A DNA stretch of 64,000 nucleotides, taken from the NCBI RefSeq assembly GCF_016625195.1, contig NZ_JACVUP010000008.1, positions 186,001 through 250,000 on the forward strand, read 5' to 3'. The DNA is from Erwinia sp. S63 (GTDB lineage Bacteria; Pseudomonadota; Gammaproteobacteria; Enterobacterales; Enterobacteriaceae). Below are positions 54,280 through 62,748 of this stretch, piece after piece. The notes beneath the pieces were generated by a model. The model did no database searches. It was not told the origin of the DNA and saw only the letters and a program-made list of their open reading frames with translations. How positions within the stretch are numbered: position 1 is the stretch's first letter; the number at the start of each line of letters is the position of its first letter. The position numbers and the translations under genes were made by a program.

Positions 54280-55548
54280 ATGAAAAGACGTTCGTTGCTA
54301 AAAGCTTTTGCGCTCTCCGCCACCGTGGCCAGTTTGGGCTTTACCTTTGGTGCCCATGCCGCTGATACCATCAAAGTCGGCATCATGTCGTCGCTTTCCG
54401 GCACCATGGCGATCTCTGAGACGCCGCTGAAAGACGTGGCCCTGATGACCATCGATGAGATCAATGCCAAAGGCGGCGTGCTGGGCAAGAAGCTGGAACC
54501 GGTAGTGGTCGATCCGGCGTCTAACTGGCCGCTGTTCGCGGAGAAAGCGCGTCAGCTGTTGACGCAAGACAAAGTCGCGGCGGTGTTCGGCTGCTGGACT
54601 TCGGTCTCACGTAAGTCAGTGCTGCCGGTGTTTGAAGAGCTAAACGGCCTGCTGTTCTATCCGGTGCAGTACGAAGGCGAAGAGATGTCGCCAAACGTGT
54701 TCTATACCGGTGCGGCACCCAACCAGCAGGCGATTCCGGCGGTGGAATACCTGATGAGCGAAGACGGCGGCAGCGCCAAACGCTTCTTCCTGCTGGGTAC
54801 CGATTACGTCTACCCGCGCACCACCAACAAGATCCTGCGCGCCTTCCTGCACACCAAAGGCATCCAGGATAAAGACATCGAAGAGGTCTATACGCCGTTT
54901 GGTTACAGCGATTATCAGACCATCGTTTCTAACATTAAGAAGTTCTCTGCCGGTGGCAAAACCGCGGTGATCTCCACCATCAACGGTGACTCCAACGTGC
55001 CGTTCTACAAAGAGCTGGCCAACCAGGGCATCAAAGCCACGGATATTCCGGTGATCGCCTTCTCGGTCGGCGAGGAAGAACTGCGCGGGATTGATACCAA
55101 ACCGCTGGTCGGTCAGTTAGCCGCGTGGAACTACTTCGAATCGGTGGATAACCCAACTAACGCGAAATTCGTGGCGGATTACCGTGCTTATGCCAAAGCG
55201 CACAACCTGCCGAACGCAGGCACTGTGGTCACCAATGACCCGATGGAAGCGACTTATGTCGGCATCCATATGTGGGCGCAGGCGGTAGAAAAAGCGGGTA
55301 CCACCGATGTGGACAAAGTGCGTGCGGCAATGGCCGGACAGAGCTTTAAAGCGCCGGATGGCTTCACGCTGACCATGGATAACACCAACCACCACCTGCA
55401 TAAGCCGGTGATGATTGGTGAAGTGGAAGAGAACGGCCAGTTCAACGTGGTGTGGCAGACCGATAAAACGGTGCGTGCCCAGCCGTGGAGCCCGTACATC
55501 GCCGGTAATGATAAGAAGCCGGATTATCCGGTGAAATCGACGAAGTAA
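54280..55548 (+). CDS. urtA: Urea ABC transporter, substrate-binding protein UrtA
   Basis: A 422-residue periplasmic binding protein of the branched-chain-amino-acid type. The signal peptide MKRRSLLKAFALSATVASLG has a twin-arginine-like RRSLLK, with cleavage after AHA. The mature start is ADTIKVGIMSSLSGTMAISE. GCWTSVSRKSVLPVFE and LLFYPVQYEGEE are typical of UrtA/FmdD. The start is the ATG at 54280 behind AGAGGG; the open frame begins earlier inside the regulator gene. The ligand is urea by context, though short-chain amides are used by close relatives. Confidence 0.9.
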   Translation: MKRRSLLKAFALSATVASLGFTFGAHAADTIKVGIMSSLSGTMAISETPLKDVALMTIDEINAKGGVLGKKLEPVVVDPASNWPLFAEKARQLLTQDKVAAVFGCWTSVSRKSVLPVFEELNGLLFYPVQYEGEEMSPNVFYTGAAPNQQAIPAVEYLMSEDGGSAKRFFLLGTDYVYPRTTNKILRAFLHTKGIQDKDIEEVYTPFGYSDYQTIVSNIKKFSAGGKTAVISTINGDSNVPFYKELANQGIKATDIPVIAFSVGEEELRGIDTKPLVGQLAAWNYFESVDNPTNAKFVADYRAYAKAHNLPNAGTVVTNDPMEATYVGIHMWAQAVEKAGTTDVDKVRAAMAGQSFKAPDGFTLTMDNTNHHLHKPVMIGEVEENGQFNVVWQTDKTVRAQPWSPYIAGNDKKPDYPVKSTK

Positions 55549-55564
55549 TAAGCAAAATGCGCGC

Positions 55565-55609
55565 TGATGCCCGATCTGGCTCTGTAATCGAGCCAGGGCA
55601 AAGGCATCA
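55565..55609 (+). repeat. Stem-loop after urtA
   Basis: Nested arms: outer TGATGCC (55565-55571) / GGCATCA (55603-55609), inner CTGGCTC (55576-55582) / GAGCCAG (55590-55596) with a 7-nt loop. No T-run follows. A 3' stabiliser that lets urtA mRNA accumulate over the permease genes is the likely role, by analogy with other binding-protein operons. Confidence 0.6.
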
Positions 55610-55686
55610 GCCGCCTGCGGATCTTCTCTGGCAAAGTATGGGAGAGGATGCCGGATGTGATTTACAGCGTTCTTTGCTGGATCGGT

Positions 55687-55722
55687 CCCCTCTCCCGCTT
55701 GCGGCAGAGGGTTAGGGTGAGG
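55687..55722. repeat. CCCTCTCCC-type dispersed intergenic repeat
   Basis: CCCCTCTCCCGCTTGCGGCA and the following AGAGGGTTAGGGTGAGG form a short hairpin-capable motif of a kind widely dispersed in proteobacterial intergenic DNA. It lies in the 217-bp urtA-urtB gap. Confidence 0.5.
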
Positions 55723-55765
55723 TCATCCACCGCGCCCAAGCCCAACGACATACAGGATCATCATC

Positions 55766-57331
55766 ATGACAATCCGCCGTTATCTTTGCTGTCTGCTGCT
55801 GCTCCTGCCGTGGCTCGCCCGGGCAGGCGATGGCGCTGATTTCGCCGCCGCCAGCCGCACTAATCAGGCCAACCTGCTGCAACAGTGGGCGGCCGCACCG
55901 CAGGCCAGCCGCTTGCCGCTGCTGCAGGCACTGCGCAACGAAAGCATGGTCATCGACCAGAACAAACAGCCGTTCAGCAAGCAGGATGACAAACTCATCC
56001 CGCTGGACAGCGCACAACAGCCGACGGGTGACACCAAAAAGCTGTTTATGAACAACCGGCTGCGCGTGTTAATCGCCAGCGCCCTCGCCGCCCACCAGCT
56101 GGTGAGCGACGATCCCGCCATTCGTCTGCGCGCTGCACAACAACTGCAAAACGACGGTGCCGCCGATCAGCTGCCGCTGATTGAACAGCGTCTCGCGGTG
56201 GAAAAAGACATTCAGGTTCATGCCGTGCTCGCCATGGCGGCGGCAAACCTGCAAATCGCCAGTCCCGATGCCAGCGTGCGTCTCAAAGCCGTCACGCTGC
56301 TCGGTGAGTCCAGCGACCCGAATATGCAGGCCAGCCTTAATCGCTTAACTCAGGCCAGCAACGAACCCGATGCGCAGGTGCGCGCCGCTGCTGCCGCCAG
56401 CCTGCAACAGATAAAACATCGCCTGATGTGGGGCGATATTTTAGGTCAGGCATTTACCGGCCTGTCACTTGGCTCGATCCTGCTGCTGGCCGCGCTTGGC
56501 CTGGCCATCACTTACGGTCTGCTTGGCGTGATCAATATGGCGCACGGCGAGATGCTGATGCTCGGCGCTTACGCCACCTGGTTTGTACAAAACCTGTTCC
56601 AGCAGTTCGCACCGCAGTGGCTGGCCTGGTATCCGCTACTGGCGCTGCCCATTGCATTCCTGGTCACCGCCGGTATTGGCATGCTGCTGGAGCGCACCAT
56701 CATTCGCCATTTATACGGCCGCCCACTGGAAACGCTGCTCGCCACCTGGGGCATCAGCCTGATGCTGATCCAATTGGTGCGAATGCTGTTTGGCGCACAG
56801 AACCTGGAAGTGGCTAACCCAGGCTGGCTCTCCGGCGGTTTGCAGGTCTTGCCTAATCTGGTGCTGCCGTACAACCGTATTGCGGTGATCCTGTTTGTGT
56901 TTGCCGTGCTCGGCCTCACCTGGCTGCTGCTCAACAAAACACGTTTGGGCCTCAGCGTACGTGCCGTGACGCAAAACCGCGCCATGGCTGATTGCTGCGG
57001 CGTGCCGACCGGGCGCATCGATATGCTGGCGTTTGGTCTGGGTTCTGGCATTGCCGGACTGGGCGGCGTGGCGCTGTCGCAGCTGGGCAACGTCGGGCCG
57101 GAACTCGGCCAGGGTTACATCATCGACTCCTTCCTGGTGGTGGTGCTGGGCGGCGTGGGCCAACTGGCGGGCACCGTGGTGGCGGCCTTTGGCCTGGGCA
57201 TCCTCAACAAAGTGCTGGAACCGCAGATTGGTGCGGTACTGGGTAAAATCCTCATCCTCGTGCTGATCGTGCTGTTTATTCAAAAACGTCCACAGGGCCT
57301 GTTTGCCTTCAAAGGGAGGGTAATAGACTGA
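55766..57331 (+). CDS. urtB: Urea ABC transporter permease UrtB
   Basis: A 521-residue LivH-type permease with the UrtB-specific long N-terminal part: signal peptide (MTIRRYLCCLLLLLPWLARA, cleavage after ARA) and an about 200-residue periplasmic helical-repeat region (e.g. RLRAAQQLQNDGAADQLPLI). Membrane helices start near 225 (GLSLGSILLLAALGLAITYG). MAHGEMLMLGAYATW and the FGLGSGIAGLGGVALSQLGN cytoplasmic-loop motif are conserved. Its stop overlaps the urtC start (ATGA). Confidence 0.93.
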   Translation: MTIRRYLCCLLLLLPWLARAGDGADFAAASRTNQANLLQQWAAAPQASRLPLLQALRNESMVIDQNKQPFSKQDDKLIPLDSAQQPTGDTKKLFMNNRLRVLIASALAAHQLVSDDPAIRLRAAQQLQNDGAADQLPLIEQRLAVEKDIQVHAVLAMAAANLQIASPDASVRLKAVTLLGESSDPNMQASLNRLTQASNEPDAQVRAAAAASLQQIKHRLMWGDILGQAFTGLSLGSILLLAALGLAITYGLLGVINMAHGEMLMLGAYATWFVQNLFQQFAPQWLAWYPLLALPIAFLVTAGIGMLLERTIIRHLYGRPLETLLATWGISLMLIQLVRMLFGAQNLEVANPGWLSGGLQVLPNLVLPYNRIAVILFVFAVLGLTWLLLNKTRLGLSVRAVTQNRAMADCCGVPTGRIDMLAFGLGSGIAGLGGVALSQLGNVGPELGQGYIIDSFLVVVLGGVGQLAGTVVAAFGLGILNKVLEPQIGAVLGKILILVLIVLFIQKRPQGLFAFKGRVID

Positions 57332-58407
57332 TGAGCCAACCCATAACCTTAACGCTGGCACGTAAAGCGCCGCGCCTGAGCATTAGCCTCGGTATCGTGA
57401 TCACCCTGCTGCTGCTGGTGTTGCCGTTCTGCGCCCTATTACCCGCCACGCATCCGCTGGCGATCTCCACTTACACGCTGACCTTGATCGGCAAAATCCT
57501 CTGCTATGCGATTGTCGCGGTGGCGCTGGATCTGGTGTGGGGCTACGCCGGATTGCTGTCGCTGGGACACGGTTTATTTTTCGCATTGGGTGGCTACGCG
57601 ATGGGTATGTACCTGATGCGCCAGGCTTCCGGCGAGGGCTTACCGGCGTTTATGTCGTTCCTGTCATGGAACGAGCTGCCGTGGTTCTGGGCGGGTACGC
57701 AGCACTTTGCCTGGGCACTGTGCCTGATCATGCTGGTGCCGGGTTTGCTGGCGCTGGTGTTCGGCTACTTCGCCTTCCGCTCAAAAATCAAAGGCGTTTA
57801 CTTCTCGATCATGACGCAGGCGCTGACCTACGCGGGCATGCTGCTGTTCTTCCGCAATGAAACCGGCTTTGGCGGTAACAACGGCTTTACCGGTTTCACC
57901 ACTCTGCTCGGCTTTAACGTCACCGCCACCGGCACACGCATTGGGCTGTTCGTCGCCACTGTGCTGCTGCTGTTAATCAGCCTTGGCATTGGCTTCGCGC
58001 TGGCGCGCAGCAAGTTTGGCCGCGTGCTAACAGCGGTACGTGACGCGGAAAACCGCCTGATGTTCGTCGGTTACGACCCTAAAGGCTTCAAGCTGTTTGT
58101 CTGGACGCTGTCGGCGGTACTGTGTGGTCTGGCGGGCGCACTGTACGTGCCGCAGGTCGGGATTATTAACCCCAGCGAGATGTCGCCGACCAATTCGATA
58201 GAGGCGGCTATCTGGGTAGCACTCGGCGGGCGCGGCACCTTGATTGGTCCACTGCTCGGCGCGGCGATTGTTAATGGGGCCAAGAGCTGGTTCACCGTCG
58301 CCTTCCCCGAATACTGGCTGTTCTTCCTCGGCCTGATGTTTATCCTCGTCACGCTGTTCCTGCCGCGTGGTGTGATTGGCCTGCTGCGCCGGAGGCGTGA
58401 TGACTGA
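57331..58407 (+). CDS. urtC: Urea ABC transporter permease UrtC
   Basis: A 358-residue LivM-type permease. Multiple membrane helices, LDLVWGYAGLLSLGHGLFFA (about 66-85), YFSIMTQALTYAGML, and the RVLTAVRDAENRLMFVGYD loop followed by SEMSPTNSIEAAIWVALGG. AGGGAGG precedes the ATG at 57331. It overlaps urtB by 1 bp and urtD by 8 bp. Confidence 0.93.
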   Translation: MSQPITLTLARKAPRLSISLGIVITLLLLVLPFCALLPATHPLAISTYTLTLIGKILCYAIVAVALDLVWGYAGLLSLGHGLFFALGGYAMGMYLMRQASGEGLPAFMSFLSWNELPWFWAGTQHFAWALCLIMLVPGLLALVFGYFAFRSKIKGVYFSIMTQALTYAGMLLFFRNETGFGGNNGFTGFTTLLGFNVTATGTRIGLFVATVLLLLISLGIGFALARSKFGRVLTAVRDAENRLMFVGYDPKGFKLFVWTLSAVLCGLAGALYVPQVGIINPSEMSPTNSIEAAIWVALGGRGTLIGPLLGAAIVNGAKSWFTVAFPEYWLFFLGLMFILVTLFLPRGVIGLLRRRRDD

Positions 58408-59191
58408 GCAACTGTTTACCCAACCTCATCCGGCGGACCGCCATCGCGATCAGAGCGATCCGGTGCTACAGCTGGAAAAGATCAACGTCTCATTCGATGG
58501 CTTTCGTGCGCTTACCGATCTGTCGCTGAAGATCGGCGTCGGTGAACTGCGCTGTGTGATCGGCCCCAACGGCGCGGGCAAAACCACGCTGATGGACGTG
58601 ATCACCGGCAAAACGCGTCCCGATAACGGGCAGGTGATCTATGACCAGGACACCGATCTCACCCGCATGTCGTCGGTGGAGATCACCCGGGCCGGCATTG
58701 GCCGCAAGTTCCAGAAACCCACGGTTTTTGAAGCGCTCACAGTATTCGAAAATCTGGAAATCGCGCTGAAAAACGATAAGTCGGTGTGGGCTAGTTTGCG
58801 TGCACGACTCAACGGCGAACAGCAGGATCGCATCGATGAGGTGCTAAAACTGCTGCGGCTGAGCGGTGAGCGCCAGCGCAAAGCGGGCTTGTTGTCGCAC
58901 GGTCAGAAGCAGTTTCTTGAAATCGGCATGTTGTTAGTGCAGGACCCGCATCTGCTACTGCTCGACGAACCCGCGGCGGGTATGACCGACGCGGAAACCG
59001 AGTACACCGCCGAGCTGTTCCGCAGTCTGGCAGGCAAGCATTCGCTGATGGTGGTGGAACACGACATGGGTTTTGTCGAGACGATTGCCGATCATGTCAC
59101 GGTACTGCATCAGGGCCAGGTGCTGGCAGAGGGATCGTTACGCGAAGTGCAGGCGAATGATCGGGTCATCGACGTTTATCTGGGGCGCTAA
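58400..59191 (+). CDS. urtD: Urea ABC transporter ATPase UrtD
   Basis: A 263-residue LivG-type ATPase. Walker A GPNGAGKTTLMDV (about 55-67), signature-like LLSHGQKQFLEIG, Walker B LLLLDEPAAGMT, and switch His in VVEHDMGFVE. The ATG at 58400 lies within the urtC end behind GGAGG and gives the expected length; the frame opens eight codons earlier. It is paired with UrtE as a heterodimer. Confidence 0.93.
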   Translation: MTEQLFTQPHPADRHRDQSDPVLQLEKINVSFDGFRALTDLSLKIGVGELRCVIGPNGAGKTTLMDVITGKTRPDNGQVIYDQDTDLTRMSSVEITRAGIGRKFQKPTVFEALTVFENLEIALKNDKSVWASLRARLNGEQQDRIDEVLKLLRLSGERQRKAGLLSHGQKQFLEIGMLLVQDPHLLLLDEPAAGMTDAETEYTAELFRSLAGKHSLMVVEHDMGFVETIADHVTVLHQGQVLAEGSLREVQANDRVIDVYLGR

Positions 59192-59192
59192 G

Positions 59193-59891
59193 ATGCTGCA
59201 AGTATCCGAACTGAATCAATATTATGGCGGCAGCCATATTCTGCGCGGTCTTTCGTTTGAGACGAAACCGGGCGAAATTACCTGCCTGCTGGGCCGCAAC
59301 GGCGTGGGTAAAACCACGCTGCTGAAATGCCTGATGGGGCTGATCCCGGCGAAATCCGGTGAGATTCGCTGGCAGGATAAGGTGATCAACAGCCGTAAGC
59401 CGCATCAGCGTGTGCAAGCGGGTATTGCTTATGTGCCGCAGGGCCGCGAAATTTTCCCGCGCCTGACGGTGGAGGAGAATCTGCTGATGGGGCTGGCGCG
59501 CTTCCCGGGGTCGCAGGCCAAATCCGTGCCAGAAGAGATTTACGAGTTGTTCCCGGTGCTACGCGAGATGAAAGCCCGACGCGGCGGCGATCTTTCCGGT
59601 GGGCAACAGCAGCAGCTGGCGATCGGTCGGGCGCTGGCATGCAAGCCGCAGCTGTTGATCCTGGATGAGCCAACCGAAGGGATCCAGCCATCAGTGATCA
59701 AAGAGATCGGCGCCGTGATCCGCCAGTTAGCCCAGCGCGGTGATATGGCGATCCTGCTGGTTGAGCAGTTTTACGATTTCGCCGCCGAGCTGGCCGATCA
59801 GTATCTGGTGATGTCGCGTGGAGAGATCGTGCAGCGCGGCGCGGGATCAAATATGGAAGCAGAAGGCGTGCGCGGATTAGTGGCGATTTAA
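59193..59891 (+). CDS. urtE: Urea ABC transporter ATPase UrtE
   Basis: A 232-residue LivF-type ATPase. It starts MLQVSELNQYYGGSHILRGL, Walker A GRNGVGKTTLLKC (about 35-47), then YVPQGREIFPRLTVEENL, signature DLSGGQQQQLAIGRAL, Walker B LLILDEPTEGIQP and switch VEQFYDFA. It starts 1 bp after the urtD stop. Last gene of the urea locus. Confidence 0.94.
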   Translation: MLQVSELNQYYGGSHILRGLSFETKPGEITCLLGRNGVGKTTLLKCLMGLIPAKSGEIRWQDKVINSRKPHQRVQAGIAYVPQGREIFPRLTVEENLLMGLARFPGSQAKSVPEEIYELFPVLREMKARRGGDLSGGQQQQLAIGRALACKPQLLILDEPTEGIQPSVIKEIGAVIRQLAQRGDMAILLVEQFYDFAAELADQYLVMSRGEIVQRGAGSNMEAEGVRGLVAI

Positions 59892-59912
59892 CTTTTAACT
59901 GTAGAGTGCACG

Positions 59913-59936
59913 AAAAGGGCGCCATTGATGGCGCCC
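59913..59936. terminator. Hairpin between urtE and the chemoreceptor gene
   Basis: Perfect arms GGGCGCCA / TGGCGCCC with loop TTGA. On the minus strand it is followed by TTTT, so it suits the chemoreceptor gene best (47 bp past its stop), and it also lies 25 bp after urtE. Confidence 0.7.
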
Positions 59937-59983
59937 TACGACTCAATACCTATCGGTGTAACGGCGCAGTTTGTTACGCGACG

Positions 59984-61570
59984 TTACTGAGCCGGTTTCG
60001 ACTCCAACTGGAATACGCTGATATTCTCCACCAGCGAACCAACCTGCTGATTCAGCGCGCGTGCCGACTGAGCGGACTGCTGCGAAAGCGTGGCATTCTG
60101 CTGGGTGGCAGCATCCAGATGGGTCACCGCCAGGTTCACCTGCTCAATACCCACGCTCTGCTCCGCGCTAGCGGATGAGATGTTCTCCATCAACTCGCAC
60201 AGCTGCTTCACGCTCTCGACGATCTCCTGCATCGACGATCCCGCGCCTTTCACCAGCGTGTTGCCCTGCGCAATCAAACTCACTGAACGATCGGTCAGAC
60301 CACGAATATCACGCGCTGCGGAAGCGGAGCGCTGTGCCAGCGCGCGCACTTCCGACGCCACCACCGCAAAGCCACGCCCATCATTCCCAGCGCGTGCCGC
60401 TTCGACCGCCGCATTCAGTGCCAGAATATTGGTCTGGAACGCAATGCCATCAATCACCGTCACGATCTCGTTGATCTCACGCGAGAACTGGTGAATCTCG
60501 CCCATCGCCACCACCACTTTTTCCACCACCTCGCCGCCATCACCGGCGCGCTGACGGGTATCGCGCGCGATATCGCTGGCATGGCGTGCATTATCGGCAT
60601 TGTTTTTCACCACTGACGTTAGCTGTTCCATTGAAGCGGCGGTCTCTTCCAATGCGCTGGCCTGCGCTTCATTGCGCGCCGACAGTTCGCGGCTGCCGTG
60701 CGCCACCTGATCGGTGGTGTCGGCAATCGCTTCGGTGCCGGAACGCACCCCCGTGACAATGCGCGTCAGGTTATGGTTCATATCACGCAGCGCCGCCATC
60801 AGCTGTGCCGTTTCGTCGCGTCCTGAAACCTCAATCTGGGTGCGCAGGTCACCCGCTGCCACAGTTTTCGCCACGTTAATCGCCTGCTTCAGTGGACGCG
60901 TAATACTCTGGATCAGCCAGGCGGTAATGCAGATACCCACCAGCAAAATACAGCCCATGGCGATCAGCAGCAGCGTGCGGGTTTTCTGGTAATGCGCGAG
61001 GTTATTCGCTTCGATCTCCTGATGCATCTGCTGTGCGCGCTTCAGCGTGGCGGCCACCAGATCGTCGATTTGCTGCGTCGGGGCGCGATCGATACCGGTG
61101 ACCAGATGGTCAACGCGCGCCGCGCTGTTAATATCGCTGATGCTGTAGTTTTCCAGTGCCGCCAGATATTTGCTCTCCAGCCCGGCATGCACCGCACGCG
61201 CCTGTTCAACCGGCGCATCAGGTAAGCCCAGCGCCGTCTGAATCTGACTCAACTTGCTGAGCAGCGCCTGCGTTTGCTGGCTCTCTTTCAAAAACGCCTT
61301 TTTGTACTTATCGAAGGTCTCCTGCCCTTGGGTGCCGCGCAACAGGGTATTTTTCCACTCCTGTACCTGTATCTTGAACTGCACCTGCGCACTGCGCGCG
61401 GTGTCGATGCTGTCGGCAATCAGGACTTCACGTGCCATCACGTCCTGATTGTTTTCCAGCGCCTGCATATTGACTTGCAGTCCGTGCAGTCCCATCAACA
61501 ATGTGGCGAGCAACAGCAGCGTGGCGAGAAAACCCAGCCGCTGGCCAATTTTAAACTGATTGAGCTTCAT
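59984..61570 (-). CDS. Methyl-accepting chemotaxis protein
   Basis: A 528-residue inner-membrane chemoreceptor. TM1 about 11-32, a periplasmic four-helix-bundle-type sensor (about 33-197), TM2 about 198-220, HAMP about 220-270, then the cytoplasmic signalling rod with the near-invariant hairpin tip IDGIAFQTNILALNAAVEAA and GRGFAVVASEVRALAQRSA. Ligand unknown. It ends LESKPAQ, without the NWETF pentapeptide that recruits CheR/CheB. The start is the ATG at 61568-61570, with an open frame 22 codons further up. A FliA-type promoter is placed upstream. Confidence 0.92.
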   Translation of the reverse strand: MKLNQFKIGQRLGFLATLLLLATLLMGLHGLQVNMQALENNQDVMAREVLIADSIDTARSAQVQFKIQVQEWKNTLLRGTQGQETFDKYKKAFLKESQQTQALLSKLSQIQTALGLPDAPVEQARAVHAGLESKYLAALENYSISDINSAARVDHLVTGIDRAPTQQIDDLVAATLKRAQQMHQEIEANNLAHYQKTRTLLLIAMGCILLVGICITAWLIQSITRPLKQAINVAKTVAAGDLRTQIEVSGRDETAQLMAALRDMNHNLTRIVTGVRSGTEAIADTTDQVAHGSRELSARNEAQASALEETAASMEQLTSVVKNNADNARHASDIARDTRQRAGDGGEVVEKVVVAMGEIHQFSREINEIVTVIDGIAFQTNILALNAAVEAARAGNDGRGFAVVASEVRALAQRSASAARDIRGLTDRSVSLIAQGNTLVKGAGSSMQEIVESVKQLCELMENISSASAEQSVGIEQVNLAVTHLDAATQQNATLSQQSAQSARALNQQVGSLVENISVFQLESKPAQ

Positions 61571-61625
61571 AAATCTGAACCCTGGTAAAAAGAGAGGAGA
61601 ACCAATGTGACGAATGTCGCAGGGG

Positions 61626-61653
61626 TTATCGTCCAACAGGGCAGTTGGCTTTA
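61626..61653 (-). promoter_or_regulatory. Candidate FliA (sigma-28) promoter for the chemoreceptor
   Basis: On the minus strand TAAA (61653-61650), a 16-bp spacer and GACGATAA (61633-61626), against the consensus TAAA-N15-GCCGATAA: one base and one spacer position off. About 55 bp before the ATG. Confidence 0.6.
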
Positions 61654-61734
61654 TAGGATTGGCAAGGATATTGCGTGACAGTTTCGTGAATAGCGAAGCG
61701 GTAAAAATTGAGGCGGCACAAGGGCCGCCAGTGA

Positions 61735-62748
61735 TTACAGAATGCCGGTCTCGACGCTGAAATGTCGCTTCTCGCCGGGAGCCAGCCCAATCAGCGTGCC
61801 AGCGCGCTGCGCCGCGTTAAATCCCTCCGGCCGACAGGTGGAAGGCAGCACGTAAGCCGCCACCTGCTGATCGTGATTGTGCAGCAGCCAGCGCGTGGCG
61901 TGGGGGAACTGACGGCTATCGAAACGCGTCATCAAGGCATAGCCTTCCGGCGCATGCAGTTCGAACTGCACCTCATGGCCGTACTGCGGCAGATCGTCGG
62001 CAAAGAACACGATCTCCGGATCGCACATCTCCGGCTGATCCAACTGCTGCAATGCCTGCGGATCGCGCGCCAGCTGATCGGTATAGGCGGTCCACTGCGG
62101 CGTCGGTTTCACGTGCGCCGGGATCGAGGTGCGCAGCTTGAAAGCATCCTGAGGGATCGACTGCTTAAAGCGACCATTGGCCAGCCAGGCACTGTTCAGA
62201 TGGCACATGTACTGCAGCGGCATCGGCGCGCCCGCCAAATTGGTGACGTTCATTTCGATTTGCAGACGCGGCGTGTTAGCGTGCAAACGCACCGCTGGAG
62301 AGGCCAGATAGTGATGGCCAAAGCCTTTCACATATTCGGTCTCCCCTTCCAGCGACACGCGATCCTGCTCCAGCACCATCCATGCGTTGTCCATGCGCGC
62401 ACAGGCCATCTCACCGTGCAGTGGATGGTCATCATCCGGAGCCGGACAGCCGTTCGCCAGCAGGCCGGAATGGAAGGCAAAACAGCCATAAGTATCGATA
62501 ATCGAACTGCCCAGCAGCGGCTGTTTAAAACTGTGCCCCATGGTGAGGGAATGACCATCGAAGGTCGCGTCCCACACCATTTGACCGTAAAACGGCAGCA
62601 CGATCACCGTGCCGCGTTGGTTACGGATGCGTACCGCTTCCACACCCGCCGGATAGCGGAACAGCTCAACGTGGAAATAGTCATTGTGCAACAGCGTGCT
62701 CGGGGTTTCATGGAACTGCTCACGACGCAGCGGCAAACGGGTTTTCAT
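61735..62748 (-). CDS. DUF4432 aldose-epimerase-like protein
   Basis: A 337-residue cytoplasmic protein with the galactose-mutarotase-like fold of DUF4432 (VIVLPFYGQMVWDATFDGHS about 47-66, DDHPLHGEMACARMDNAWM about 105-123, MPLQYMCHLN, YVLPSTCRPEGF). The His-bearing PLHGE and the LQYMCHLN region match where epimerases place catalytic His residues. The ATG overlaps the stop of the sugar-transporter gene upstream (ATGA), so the pair likely handles one imported sugar or sugar acid. Substrate unknown. Confidence 0.8.
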   Translation of the reverse strand: MKTRLPLRREQFHETPSTLLHNDYFHVELFRYPAGVEAVRIRNQRGTVIVLPFYGQMVWDATFDGHSLTMGHSFKQPLLGSSIIDTYGCFAFHSGLLANGCPAPDDDHPLHGEMACARMDNAWMVLEQDRVSLEGETEYVKGFGHHYLASPAVRLHANTPRLQIEMNVTNLAGAPMPLQYMCHLNSAWLANGRFKQSIPQDAFKLRTSIPAHVKPTPQWTAYTDQLARDPQALQQLDQPEMCDPEIVFFADDLPQYGHEVQFELHAPEGYALMTRFDSRQFPHATRWLLHNHDQQVAAYVLPSTCRPEGFNAAQRAGTLIGLAPGEKRHFSVETGIL

